This document shows, one piece after another, positions 1-10,790 of a stretch of 64,000 nt of DNA. The position numbers were made by a program, and so were the translations under genes. The notes beneath the pieces are model-generated. The model did not search any database, had not been told where the DNA came from, and saw nothing but the letters and a program-made list of their open reading frames with translations. Where the stretch lies: contig VZRS01002444.1 of assembly GCA_013398055.1 (NCBI GenBank), positions 575,149-639,148 on the forward strand. The letters run 5' to 3'. This DNA is from Ifrita kowaldi. Its lineage: Eukaryota; Chordata; Aves; Passeriformes; Cinclosomatidae. Each line of letters opens with the position of its first letter. Position 1 is the stretch's first letter.

Positions 1-764
1 GAGGGAGCTAAACTCAGCCCCCTGGAATCTGTTGGCTCATGGTTGGAATTTAGCTCTTTGTGTTTGAACGACTCCAAGCAGAGAGGGAATATAGATTGTT
101 CCAGTCCAAGAGCCAAATTCACCTTTTCCCTGCTCACTTTCAACCTCTGAGCTATGCAGTACTTCCATCAGGGTCTCTGGTCATAATTTGCGGGGCATTC
201 TCAAGAAAGCCCCAGTTTTCTTTTACAGTCTGAGGAATGACATTTTTTCCCTTCCTTTGTTTTTTTTCTATGTCATTCTCTCTCCTCTAGGTTCTCCATG
301 TCTCACTGACCCTTGCCTATCTTCTTGCCAGTGTATAAAAACCTTTTTACAATGGATATGCATCTTCTCATACACCAAAAGTAGGAAGGATATTCTTCAC
401 CCAGTGTCAGGGTTGTGTATGAAGGTCACACAAGATTTTAGTCATCCAGCTGGTAGACTTTAACACTGGCATCTCAAGGAGTTTGAAGGGAACCTATAAC
501 CTTGTTATAGGGCTCTCTTACCTGTCCATGAACCAGCCTGTCTCCTATTGCTGTATTAATCAACTTGGTCTCTTTGGCAAACCAGCAAGGTTGCTTTCAC
601 ATGTATCTGTGATACGTATTTACTGAACAGTCACTATCTCTCCCCTCATTAAGGCTTTGTGGAGTCACACTCTTTAGTTTAGCATAACAATATCTTTACC
701 TGCGAAATATTTTGTTCCCAACCATTGAGAAGTCTGCAACATCATTTGTGTCATGAGCTCAGTG
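1..764. other. Non-coding flank downstream of DNAJB8
   Basis: No exon, repeat or RNA gene is recognisable here. In the human order the next gene beyond DNAJB8 is EEFSEC, but none of its coding sequence is visible. The 91-codon plus-strand frame at 188-463 resembles no protein and looks random. Confidence 0.4.
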
Positions 765-770
765 TTTATT
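765..770 (-). terminator. AATAAA polyadenylation signal of DNAJB8
   Basis: The minus strand reads AATAAA here, 82-87 nt past the DNAJB8 stop codon. This implies a very short 3' UTR with cleavage around 735-755. It supports a functional transcription unit rather than a stray open frame. Confidence 0.55.
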
Positions 771-851
771 AGTACTGCTTGTAGTAGATCCCATCAGTTG
801 AGCTATGAGAGCACATCCCACAGCTTGCAGTTAATGCTCGTGCTGGTGACA

Positions 852-1490
852 TTAAGAATTCAGGTAGTCTCTCCCGTTGATTATCACAGACTTCAGCTTG
901 CCATCTTCTTCCACTTCTTTTGTCTCCTGCCCATCTTCAATGATTTTCCAGGTGGTGATGGTCTTGCCATTGATCTCTTCAGTAGTGGTTATCACTGTTC
1001 TGACACCGTATGGCCCAGCTGTGTTTTCAGTAAAGAAGGAGGTGGGGTGGCCACTGGAACAGAACGAATTCCAATGCACAAACGGCTCCCTGGACCTTTC
1101 TCCTCTTCCACTTGTGCTCTGCCGGTTTTCACCATTGATTCTGATGTCAAAAGGGTTCAAGAAAATACATGTAAATGGATGCATCCTTTCAAAGACCTCT
1201 TCTTGATGGGGGAATCCGTGATGGGAACCAAAGAAGCTGTTATAGCCCGCTGCAGCTCTTTCTCTGTGGATTCTGCTCTCCTCAACTGACTTGTCGTAGA
1301 GTGATCGCTTCTGAGGGTCAGACAAAGTCTCGTATGCTTCAACAATTTCTTTGAATTTCTTCTCAGCTTCCTCCTTGTTTCTGGGATTCTTATCAGGATG
1401 CCATTTTAGTGCCAGTTTGTGGTAGGATTTCTTAATATCATCCTGTGAGGCATCTTTTTGCAGTTCAAGGACCTTGTAGTAATCCACCAT
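852..1490 (-). CDS. DNAJB8: DnaJ/HSP40 co-chaperone, DNAJB8 (single coding exon)
   Basis: An uninterrupted 212-codon frame (ATG 1490-1488, TAA 854-852) encodes a class B J-protein, which would stimulate HSP70 ATPase activity and, in this family, suppress protein aggregation. The J domain spans residues 1-69, with the HPD catalytic triad at 31-33 inside KWHPDKNP and a KKRSLYDK-like end (QKRSLYDK here). The last 42 residues hold the family C-terminus (EEINGKTITT, DGQETKEVEEDGKLKS, INGRDYL). The middle is degenerate: the usual F-rNP-DvFreFFGG/DPFSFdFF block is barely recognisable around residues 90-115, and the long Ser/Thr-Gly-rich segment is nearly lost. Human DNAJB8 is about 232 aa. An in-frame TAG at 1541-1539 with no ATG between fixes this start. 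DNAJB8 rather than DNAJB6 is inferred from the intronless ORF and the position downstream of GATA2 on the same strand, as in mammals. A DNAJB6 retrocopy is the alternative; the intact frame and the synteny argue against it. Confidence 0.82.
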   Translation of the reverse strand: MVDYYKVLELQKDASQDDIKKSYHKLALKWHPDKNPRNKEEAEKKFKEIVEAYETLSDPQKRSLYDKSVEESRIHRERAAAGYNSFFGSHHGFPHQEEVFERMHPFTCIFLNPFDIRINGENRQSTSGRGERSREPFVHWNSFCSSGHPTSFFTENTAGPYGVRTVITTTEEINGKTITTWKIIEDGQETKEVEEDGKLKSVIINGRDYLNS

Positions 1491-1540
1491 CTCAGAGGAA
1501 AGCTGGGGTTGTTTGGAAGATGCCTGGTTATCTCTCTCCT

Positions 1541-1877
1541 ACCAAGGTTGATCAGCATGCGGAGACTCCTGGGCACCCAATGGCACTGCACTGCTCAGGG
1601 GTGGGGAGATGCTCAGTCCACCCCATGAGCTGCTCTGTCCTGCAGTGCCAGGCCACTGGGAGCTCCTTGACCTAGACATTCTTTTCAAACCTGTATCTCA
1701 CAAACCATGAGATTGTGACCTCAGAGGGGGTTCAGCCAACCCCGGTTCAGTTGTCCTGACCACGTTCTATGGCAGAGTTGGTTGTCACTGGCCTTCTGTT
1801 TTTAAATGTAGATCGTGCCCATGGTGTTGTAGTTGCTGGATGTAACTGTGCTGACACAGCTGTGATGTAGGACTGCC
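1541..1877. other. DNAJB8 5' flank
   Basis: This is the region upstream of DNAJB8 on the minus strand. The bases before the ATG form a pyrimidine-rich run ending in AG (ctttcctctgag), so the coding exon may follow a splice acceptor with non-coding leader exons further right, as in mammals. No promoter could be identified with confidence. Confidence 0.3.
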
Positions 1878-2112
1878 ACAGAATCATAACATGGTTTGGG
1901 TGGGAAGTGACCTTTTTTAAAGGTCATCTAATCCCCTCCCCCTGCCATGAGCAGGGACTCCTTCCACTAGATCTGCTTGCTTAATGGCACAACCAAACTG
2001 GCCTTGAACATTTCCAGGGATGGGGCATCCAGCTTCCCTGGACAATGTCTTTCACTGTTTTACCACCCTTGTGACTGTCAGATTACTTTTTTGCCTGAAC
2101 CTGCCCTACAGT
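1878..2112 (-). mobile_element. CR1 LINE 3' fragment, minus orientation
   Basis: The plus strand reads as the reverse complement of the 3' end of an avian CR1 retrotransposon. It runs AGAATCATaacATGGTTTGGGTgGGAAG, then a stretch like GGTCATCTAAtcCCC, CTGCCATGaGCAGGGAC, CCTTCCACTAGA, and TGGCCTTGAACAtTTCCAGG followed by GATGGGGCATCC. It is truncated at its 5' end, as is normal for CR1, and carries no coding capacity. The element therefore points leftward. Divergence is moderate, suggesting an old insertion. Confidence 0.88.
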
Positions 2113-4379
2113 GGGATTCTCAGATACTCAGTGTGGATTCGTGTGAAATCCAGGGAAGTGTGCTCTAGTCAGGTCGTATTATCCCATGGGACATAATTCC
2201 CTATGGCAGTGGCTATAGGGAAGCTGCAGTTTGGCTACTCACAGTTTGGAAAGAGTGTTGATAAATCAGAGAAAGCCCAGGGAAAGGCCACAAAATGTGA
2301 CTAAGGGATTGGAAAATACGCTCTGGAGTGAGAGACTTGGGGAAAGAGGAAGTTCAATGCCAGCTACATCACAGTCAGCAAGAACCTGCATGGGAACAGA
2401 AATTCAGTGCCACAGGGATCTTCAGGCTCCCAGACAAAGCAGCTGGAAGGTGTCATTAGCCAAATTTAAACTCAAAATATATTGCACATCCTTCTTTATG
2501 AAGGTAGCGAATCGCTGGAACTTCCCCATGTGGCCATTTTTAAACCCTGCGTGGGAAATTTTCCTGAAATCATGGTTAGATGGCCATCATAATATTTTCT
2601 GAATTTATAGACAAGCCTAACACTTTCAGAAGAGCCTCATTTTCATGCTGGGAGTAAATTAAATTCTCAGAATTACCAGCCTTAGCCTCTTTTCTATGTG
2701 CCTTTCTGGATACCGGTCCCAAGGTGTGTATGCATGTACAACAGGGATGGCCCAGGAACTCCACACAGACAATCAAATCTAGGGTTATCCTGCATCTGTT
2801 CTACTCCTTGGATTTGCCTTTCTGGTGGGAAATACAATATCCTCACAGGGAATCATTGCATGAAGAAGGTCTCCAAGGAAGTGCCAGTAATGAGAGCTCA
2901 TCTGTGTGTAACACAGTGTCATAAACACCTACTAATAGCAGCATGTGTTGCAGATCACTGCCCTCTTTTCCATTATCCCACACTTTGGGAAGAAGTCAGG
3001 AGCCAGCCAGACCAAAGAGCATGTGCACAGCGTATGAGCTGGCTGCTGTCCTAACACACACCCTGTGAGCGGGGCTGTGCAAGCAAGGGGCAGCCATGTC
3101 AGCCTGGAGACACCAATGTGACAGAGGGAGGAAGGCAATTGAGCTGACACGTGTTGGGAAAGGTATTTGTACTGCTGGTGTTCTCAGTGGTCAGTGATGG
3201 GGCAGTAGCACGGAGGTACTCGGCAGATTTGGGCAGTAAAAGTTGCTGCAGGGCAGTGCAGGCCTCGGGCCTGGAGCTGAAGGAAGTGCAAAGGAGCAAA
3301 GGAGCTTGTGGTCCTGTGGGCTCACCTCACTGGGGAGATCCCAGCTTTTGCCTCCTTTGACACAGAAGTCTTCTTAACTACAGGGTGCTTGTGACCCCTT
3401 AGTTATTTCTCTGCTGGGTGTTTTTTGTTCTGTAGAAATGGCAAAAGTAACCTGGGCCCAAACGCAAGCTGCTGCTGCCCATGTGAGCCCAGAGGGCTCT
3501 TTGCATTCCCAAAACACCCTGAAGTGGTCTTCTACACTGAGAGGAGAGCTAACACTTGATGGCTGACTCAGACTGTAGTCTTATGCTTGAAATCTTCATG
3601 AAAGGGACTAGATTTTTTAAGGATTGTCCATTGGACTTGAGGGTGATACAAGCTTACCACCCACAAGTCCCCAAAAGGTGCCAACAGCTCCTAGCCACTG
3701 CCAGCACCATCCTTTTGCAGATGCTTGGCAGAAATTTCAAGAAGGATTGCTGTTCCTACTCTCTATTGCCCAGAAGGGAAAATGGGACATCAGGAAAGTC
3801 TGTTGGAGCGGGTTCCAGGCCAGTTATCAACTGCAGGGAGTGGGGCTGTGCACAGAAGGAAGGAGGTGACTCTGCCTTTTGCTGTGTGTTTGCAAAGCAT
3901 CCCCCCTCCTACTTTCTTTTGATGCTGAGAGCCCATCTCAGACTGGCTGGCGCACTGGGTTATCTGTCTTGGATTTAGTGCATCCTACCCAGCTGAAAAG
4001 TAGCGAGTGTTTTTCTCCTGTCATCCCCGAACAGAGGACGCTCACTGCCTGTCTGTCTGCTGCCTGCAGCAGGCGTCAGTGATTAGCAGCCATTCAAGAC
4101 AGGCCGCTGCTGTGAGCCAAAAGGGTTTGCAAGGAAAAAAGAGAGGGTCCAGGAGAGGCAGGGAGAAAGGGAAATGAGACATGCACACATGAAGTAACTA
4201 GACCCAAACTGGCCTGGCAGCCCCATCCCTAGAAACCAAGGCTTTGAAATGAGAAATGTTTTTCGTATCTTAAATCTCAAGTACAAACAATAAAAACCAG
4301 CCCAGACTGTGTTCTTTGAAGAGAAAGTACGAGTGACCTGAACAGTGGTTATCAGCAGCGTCATTAAGATAAACCCTTA
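2113..4379. other. Intergenic, no recognisable feature
   Basis: This is mixed-composition DNA with no exon-like frame, RNA gene or repeat that I recognise. The open frames here (up to 140 codons at 3556-3978) are low-quality, lack any family motif and overlap one another in several phases. Confidence 0.4.
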
Positions 4380-4745
4380 ACATGATTTAAAGCATCCGAA
4401 ACTGAAGGCAGCACTTTCAGATACTAACAAAATGGTCTGACATTGGGGATGAAAATCAATAGTAATCTGATGTCACTAAAAATACTCAAAAGTGTCCCAT
4501 GGCTGATGGAGGTGAGATTAGTGTAAATATTTGTATTCTAATCAGTGGCACGCGAGGGCTGGAGGCGGCCTTTCTGTCTATTTAATTAATGGAGTGGCTT
4601 TTTAAAAGGATCCTAATCATATGTGATTGTATCTGCTTATCAACATTTTTGCTAATTAGATGATATGGAGGCAGTCACTCTGCTAATTCCCTCATCCAAA
4701 CAGCATATCCTGCACAGATAAAGTACAGTCTCTTTTTAATAAGAA
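4380..4745. promoter_or_regulatory. Candidate conserved non-coding element with homeodomain and GATA sites
   Basis: An AT-rich block stands out from its GC-richer surroundings and has no coding frame. It contains TTAATTAA (4582-4589), CATATG, GCTAATTAG-like homeodomain sites, TTATC (4637-4641, i.e. GATAA on the minus strand) and AGATAA (4716-4721). This composition is typical of developmental enhancers. Conservation itself was not tested. Confidence 0.4.
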
Positions 4746-5168
4746 ACAATCATGAGACAGACTAACCTTAATGGTGCTTATTATCCCAGGATCTTTGGGA
4801 TTTTCTTTTCTACCCACCCCCTCCTTCCTTTTCCTTCATTCCCTGCTTCAGTATGCCAGATGGATGTGGATGTAGCAGTCCCTGTGCCCCCCAGTTCCCT
4901 TCTCCAGGCACCGCCATGTCCAGCCTTCTCTTCCCTCCCAGCCAGACATTGGGTCTGTAGGAGCAGGGATTGTCAGCCAGGTCAAGATGGGGAGCAAAAC
5001 AGAAGGCACCACACAGCAAAATGTCCCAAGCTTTTGGTCACCCAGATGACAGGTGACCCCAGCCATGCAGCCCCAATCCCTGATCTGGCTCTTGGCACCC
5101 CAGTGAGCCCTAGTCCAGAAAGGATTGAGTGCCTCCAAGTTGTGGAAATATTTTTCTATTATTATTTT

Positions 5169-5380
5169 GATTAGACTAAATATTAGGAAAAGTTTCTTCA
5201 AGGAAAGGACTGTCAAGAATTGGAACAGGCTGCCCATGCCAGCGGTTGAGTCACCATCGCTTGAGGTATTTAAAAGCCATGTGCTTGTGGTGGGTTAGTG
5301 GTGGGATTGGCAGCACTAGGTTAACAGTTGGACTTGGTGATTTTAAAGGTCTTTTCCAACCTAAAGAATAATTATTATTG
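5169..5380 (+). mobile_element. CR1 LINE 3' fragment, plus orientation
   Basis: The sequence follows the CR1 3' end in sense: AGACTAAATATTAGGAAAAG, then a GGAACAGGCTGCCCA block, GAGTCACCATC, GAGGTATTTAAAAG, TTAGTGGTGGGaTTGGCAG, GGTTAACaGTTGGACTtG and finally AAAGGTCTTTTCCAACCT. It ends in an ATT-rich tail rather than the usual ATTCT repeat. It is 5'-truncated and non-coding, and lies in opposite orientation to the fragment at 1.9 kb. Confidence 0.88.
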
Positions 5381-8300
5381 TTGTTGTTATCATGGTTTTT
5401 TCTGTTTTAAAAGCGTCTGAGGGCAGAGGAGGTCTACACAAGCGATTTCTCATCAGCCCCGTTGATTCTGTGACAAGACTGGGGTCCTTTTATCTAAACC
5501 AACACAAGTCAGAGACATTTGTTCCAAGTCCTTTGACTATCCAAACAAACATGAATTGTGCTCTGCTCCACCAGTCAAATTGTCATTAGATGCCTCCCTG
5601 CAGGTCAGCCTGTAGGAGGGGATGCTTTGCTCGGCCCTGGAGCCACGTTCCCGGGGATGATGGTCAGGGATAGGCACACTGGGCTGACCTCCTGCTCTGG
5701 GAACAGAGGGACCTGCCTGACTTCAGAACAAGACTGAAAAATAAATAGAACATTTGCCCTGAAGAATGTCTTCTCACCTCTCAAAATACAAAAGCAATGT
5801 CTAGATAAGGAGAATCCATCCTGAATGTGTGTAGCTCCCACCCCAAGAGCATCTGGGTGGAGCAGTGGAGAGGGGTAGGTGCCTGGTGCTTAGTTTCAGG
5901 AGGTCAGGAGTTTGCCTGCTGCTTTTGCTTTGTGAATGTTGAGCAGAAAAGGCCTAAATGACACAGATTCCCCACTCTGTACAGGAGGGAGTGTCAGCAT
6001 GTCCTGTGCATTGGTCCCGTGTGTCGGGCTCAGCAGGGAGGTTGGATGTGATATGGGAGATGGGGTGGCTCTGGGGAGTGCTGACTGGAAGAGACCCACA
6101 GAGGCTGGGACACAGAGCTGAGTCTGTTTCCAGCTTTTCTGGGACTCAGGCTGGGGCTTAAGACTAAACCAAGTTTCAGGCAAGAAGACAACCATCCCTT
6201 CTGAGTGGTAGTGAGGAAGGGCAGGAAGCTCACAAAACCATTCTTTTTTGAGATATGAAGACAAAGAGGAGGCCTGGTCCTACTTAGTGGAGTCAAGAAT
6301 GAGCCTGACAGGTTTTTTATGTTAGATCATGCCCCATATCCAGGGCTGGACCTTGCTTCAGTCTTGGAAAGCCCAAATGCTGTTGTAACTCGTGTCCATG
6401 GACTCTGACCCCAGCAGAATTCAGAGCACTTTGGTTGCACTGACTGGGTCATCTCCACAAGTCCTCTGCAGTATCCTCTCCAGACATGGCTATGCTGAAG
6501 TTGTACTCAGCAACACAGCTGGCTGGTCCTTCTACCACTCCTCCTCTTTTGCAAGGTCCCTGGCCCTAAATCCTCTCCATGTAACACACAGGAATTAATC
6601 CAGTATTGACCACTTTCCCAGAGGGGTTTCTCGTTGCTTGTTCCATGACTGAGGGCTACAATTTGAAAAGAGGAGGGACTTCTGGGGCAAGGATTGCATT
6701 GCAAGCCGTTGAGTCCTGGGGCTTAATGAGGCACTGCTTATCAGCAAAGCATGCTTATCTGGAGCCCGCCGCCGGTGTACCTGCTCCAGCCCCATCGTGA
6801 GCGAACATGTTTTACCACCCAGTTACAGGGAGCTGGGAGCACGGTCAGATGGCACAGTTCAGCTGATGTGTGGTAACTCGTGAAGCCACAGCAACTTTAT
6901 CACTTCACAACATCCATACATAGCCACAGCCTTGAATCTTCGCAGGGGAAGAAAGGATGATGAGTTACTGTTCTGGGATTTTCTCCCTGTTTCCAGTCAG
7001 TGGGAAGTGGTATGTGGAGCATTCATTTAATAAACCAGAGGGGAAAAGCTGTAGATCAGCTTCTCATTATTTCAGTGCTGGCTCATGCCATCACTTGGGC
7101 TTGTGCCTGACAGTTCAGTGTGTTATTTGAGGCCACTCAAGCATTCTGCAGAAATGATGCCACCCTCCTCTGAAAGCATGGTGTTCATCCAAGCAGGGAG
7201 GGTCTGACTCCATTAGTAAGTTTATCAGTGCTAATTTCATCTCAGTTTGAGGCCTGTTTACAAAGAAGGTGTTCACTTTGAAGACTCATCCCTGTTGAGA
7301 GCCAGCTCTCCAGCAGGAAACCTTCTGGAGATGTTTTGCTGATGTGGAACTCTGAAGTAGAGCTAATCTGGATGTGTAAAAAAATGCACCCGTGGTGCTG
7401 GTTTGCAGGGCAAGGGGGGAGTCCTAAGTAGTACAAAACTTAGGTGAGGGTCCCGGTGATGTGCACAGACATGCAGGAGGCATGGTAAGTGTCTGTGCCC
7501 CCATATTTTCTAATTTGTTATACCTACATCCAGCAAGCGGGGCCTGGATAACCCAGGTAGCAGGTGAGGGACTGACCAATTACCAATTTCTTTACTGGGG
7601 GTGGGGAACTGGAGAAGAACACTGAAGCCATCAGGAAGTGTGTTCTGGTCCTGCCCGTGGGCACCTTGTACACAGGGCTGCTGGGAACAGTGAAATTTCC
7701 ACACTGCCTCAGCAGAGGTTTAGTCTGAGTTTATTGCTGAGATTAAAAGACTGGAGAATATAAATTGTAAATGTGATGACTTAAGAGCTCATAAATTCAG
7801 TATACAGCCCCATTCCAGAGAGCTTGCATGCAGTGCAGCCACACTGCCTTGGGCTCACGAGTTGCCCTTGCTCCCATTGCTCAAACCTACGCCCTGCAGG
7901 GAGCCCTTCTGCCCTGCCTGGCTCCCAAAATGTTGCATGTGCGTGTGTATGCACAGATGCTTGGAAACTCCCACACACTGGCCAGGGATGCCGTGCACAC
8001 TGGGAGTTTGCTGCTTATGTACAGACATGGACTCCCTGCCGCTGCTTCAGCCCAGAAACCAGCACTAGTGTGGAACAGTATTTGCCCAGAGTCACTGCAG
8101 CGAGGGAACAAGTAGAGGTCTTTGAAGATGAGCTCCTGGAAGGAGGGACAGTCCCCTCCTCACTGAGGAGCCATTTGCTTGCATTTATCTGCGGTCCAAG
8201 TGTCCTTGCTTGGTGCTTGCAGAGGAGCTCCATGGTCTTACCCCTGTCCTTGTGTGTGGGCGGCAGGAGCTGCGTGGGCAAATTGGTCCCACACATAGAA

Positions 8301-9884
8301 TCAGCTGCATTGCTTCTGCTCTCTGGTGGAGAATTCCAGAGTGGGAATGATAGAGCTTTTGACCAATGCATGAGTCCCTCCCGCAGTTTTCTACTTATCC
8401 CACTTGTGTCCCCCACCCTGGAGCTGAGTGACCCCTGTGAGCAGATGGTTTGAGGAGAGCTTCTTGGAGCAGTGCTTAATGTGTTGAGCTGATTCTGAGG
8501 TGAGTTGTGATTAGCTTTCTATAACTGGTTTGCAGCTGTCACTGAGTTTGTCCAGGACCAAGTTCCTTGGATAAATTGCCTAAGTGTTGTAAGCACCTTT
8601 GGCATTATGTGCTTTTCCACTTTTTCTAGGAAGATGGAGAGCTGGAAACCTGCCTGCTTCTAGGATTCATCCAGCTCATGCCAAGGACAAAGCTTTTGGT
8701 CTGGGACCCTTAATGTGGGGACGTAACACCCAGTGCCAACCTGCTGTCCTGCTGAGGGCAGAGCTTATGACAGTGTGAGCAAGGAGGGCTGGGAATGAAT
8801 CCTAGGAGAACACCAGAAGATGCAATGGGATGCCTTTCTTCCCGGTCAAGTGGGCCAAGCCCTCAGCACACAGTAAGCATGAAAGGGATGGGCTTGGCAG
8901 CTGGTTCCCACAGACCTTGTGGCTCCCCGTCCTTGCACGAGTGTCCAGGGGTCAGTGCTTGGGGCAGGCTGTGCTTTGGCTGTCTCAGGGTAAGCCTCAG
9001 ACTGCTTTTTGGAAAACAGTGTCCCCCTGTGCACAGGCCCAGTGGCATGTGTGGGGCAGCACTGAGGCTCCTCTTGCACCAAGGTTCACTTTCAGGGTCC
9101 AGCACAGGGGCCAAGAGCAGCACCTGCAATAATGTACACCAGCCTTTCAGCAAAGCTAAGTCCTCGAGTTCTTGATGTGTTTCTCTGAAGAAAGTGGCTT
9201 GGGCCTCTCTGAGAGCATTGCTGGATGTTTCCCATCTCCCAGGGTGGAGCGTGCCCAGAGCAGGCAGTTTTGGCAGTGTTTTGTCTCAGATAGCTCTAGT
9301 CTGTGGGGACAGCCATAGGTGCTGAGGGTGGTGTTTGGTACATCTGGCATTTGCTCTTTTCTCAGACCTTCTTTTACCAAATGAGGAACGGGAAAGGGGG
9401 AGATTATATATTTTAAATACTTTTTAATCACTGTAACATCCACATTCCTGCTCTTCTGCATTTGCAGTAGATGTAACACTGTTGCCACAAGAGCATGTGC
9501 GAATGTAGGGCCGTGGGCGCCTGTGTGTATGGCTGGGCAGATGAGGCTCGGGGTGCAAGCCCAGAGGCAGAGGAGACTCAGGAACACACTGCATATATTG
9601 GCCAAACCATGCAGCATTTTTCTACCCTGGCTGGACTCTATTTGGCAGTGTTGTGGTCAAAAAACTGTCTTCCTTCGCTTGCCTCCACCCAGACCCTTGA
9701 AAACTTTGGAAATTCACCTGAAATACTTGTCATTCCTCAGCATCCCATTTGTGTGACCCACCAGAACTGTCCTTTCCCGGGACCCGGTTCTGAACGCAGA
9801 GCAGAGATAACGTTTAACAGGCAAAAGCAGATGAGAAGGAGATAAAGGAATAAGGGGAGGGAGGGGAGGAGGAATGCAGAGGTA
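5381..9884. other. Intergenic, with one paired GATA site
   Basis: No gene is seen. Overlapping open frames around 7824-8453 and 8795-9175 occur in nearly all phases at once, a GC-composition effect rather than coding signal. The one point of interest is the pair of GCTTATC sites at 6736-6759. Confidence 0.4.
6736..6759 (-). promoter_or_regulatory. Paired GATA-factor sites
   Basis: GCTTATC occurs twice as a direct repeat (6736-6742 and 6753-6759). On the minus strand this gives AGATAAGC and TGATAAGC, both good WGATAR sites 17 bp apart. The spacing could suit GATA dimer occupancy. Motif evidence only. Confidence 0.3.
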
Positions 9885-10085
9885 TGTGGCTGCATGTTGT
9901 ACTGTGTTTATGCATAAACAGGCTTGCTTATCGATATCCAGATGTAAGCATGAGTGCAGGGTAATATCTCCCGAAACAATAGGCGCTGCTCGGCTCGAGG
10001 AGCGCTGCCGGAGCCTCCCTGTCAGATGCTGCCGTGTTATCAGGTTGCAGCAGGCGTTCGCATCTAATCAGGGATCTGAGCCCCG
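9885..10085. promoter_or_regulatory. Candidate enhancer: forkhead palindrome with two GATA/E-box pairs
   Basis: A perfect 16-bp palindrome, TGTTTATGCATAAACA (9905-9920), holds two forkhead half-sites. It is followed by TTATC (9928-9932), then 6 bp, then CAGATG (9939-9944). Read on the minus strand this is an E-box CATCTG followed by GATAAG. A second pair is CAGATG (10023-10028), 8 bp, then TTATC (10037-10041). No coding frame or known repeat covers the block. Confidence 0.4.
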
Positions 10086-10459
10086 TGAGCCGCACCCGGG
10101 GGTTTCGGAGCCTCTCCTCCAGTCTTCAGCCCACTCTGCTGTCTGAGGGGAGAGGGCAAGAGGGGCCAAGCACCTCCGGAGGTGATACTGGTGTGTCTGG
10201 CTGCCCGGCTTCACGCTTTGGCAGGGATGCAGGAGCTGGTGTTGCCACCACATTTTGGCAGGGATGGCACCGGGGTGACTCTTAGAACTCGGCCAGCCCT
10301 TGCGAGGAGGGGAAAGTCTGGTCAGAGCTGCAGCAAAGCACTGGCTTTGTCCAACCTGGGGCAGAGCATGTCACAAGGACCAAACCGGCCACTTCACCCC
10401 CATCCTCTGTGCTGCGACAGGACAGGAGTTGGCCCTGGGGGCACCGCTGGCAGCCAGGG

Positions 10460-10604
10460 CTCTTTTCTCTTTTCTTTCTGTTTTCTCTTTACTTTTTCTT
10501 TTCTCTTTTCTTTCTCTTTTCTCTTTTCTCTTTTTGCTCTTTTCTCTTTTCTCTTTTCTCTTTTCTCTTTTCTCTTTTCTCTTTTCTTTCTTTTATTTTC
10601 TTCT
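10460..10604 (+). repeat. Polypyrimidine simple repeat, (CTCTTTT)n
   Basis: About 145 bases are almost pure C/T on the plus strand, with a 7-base period (CTCTTTT) clearest at 10543-10590 and a few isolated G or A interruptions. Such mirror-symmetric homopyrimidine tracts can adopt triplex (H-DNA) structure. The Phe/Leu/Ser-rich and Lys/Arg/Glu-rich frames reading through it are artefacts of the repeat. Confidence 0.93.
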
Positions 10605-10664
10605 GTGTTTTTAAGGAAGGCTCCAAGAGCAAAAAACTTACAAAACCCTCTTCCCCCGCCGCTC

Positions 10665-10790
10665 CCTAGCACCAAAACGCAACGGCCACTAATCTTACGC
10701 GGCTCATAACTGCAAATAGCTCTGGAACTAATTAATTTGACAGTACCGAGGCTGCCTGCCTTTTTCACCAAAATCAATTAAGAAAACGCA
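10665..10790. promoter_or_regulatory. Possible conserved non-coding element
   Basis: A short AT-rich block next to the pyrimidine repeat contains AACTAATTAATTTGACAG, a homeodomain core beside a TGACAG (MEIS/TGIF-type) site, and a further CAATTAAG. There is no coding frame. Called on composition and motifs only. Confidence 0.3.

Noticed and set aside
753..1289. 178-codon plus frame opposite DNAJB8
   Set aside because: Antisense shadow of the DNAJB8 coding sequence.
7824..8453. 209-codon plus frame
   Set aside because: Six other long frames overlap it on both strands; cysteine content is irregular and no domain is seen.
10394..10777. Lys/Arg/Glu-rich 127-codon minus frame and Phe/Leu/Ser-rich plus frames
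   Set aside because: They are read-through of the pyrimidine repeat at 10460-10604, with no conserved domain.
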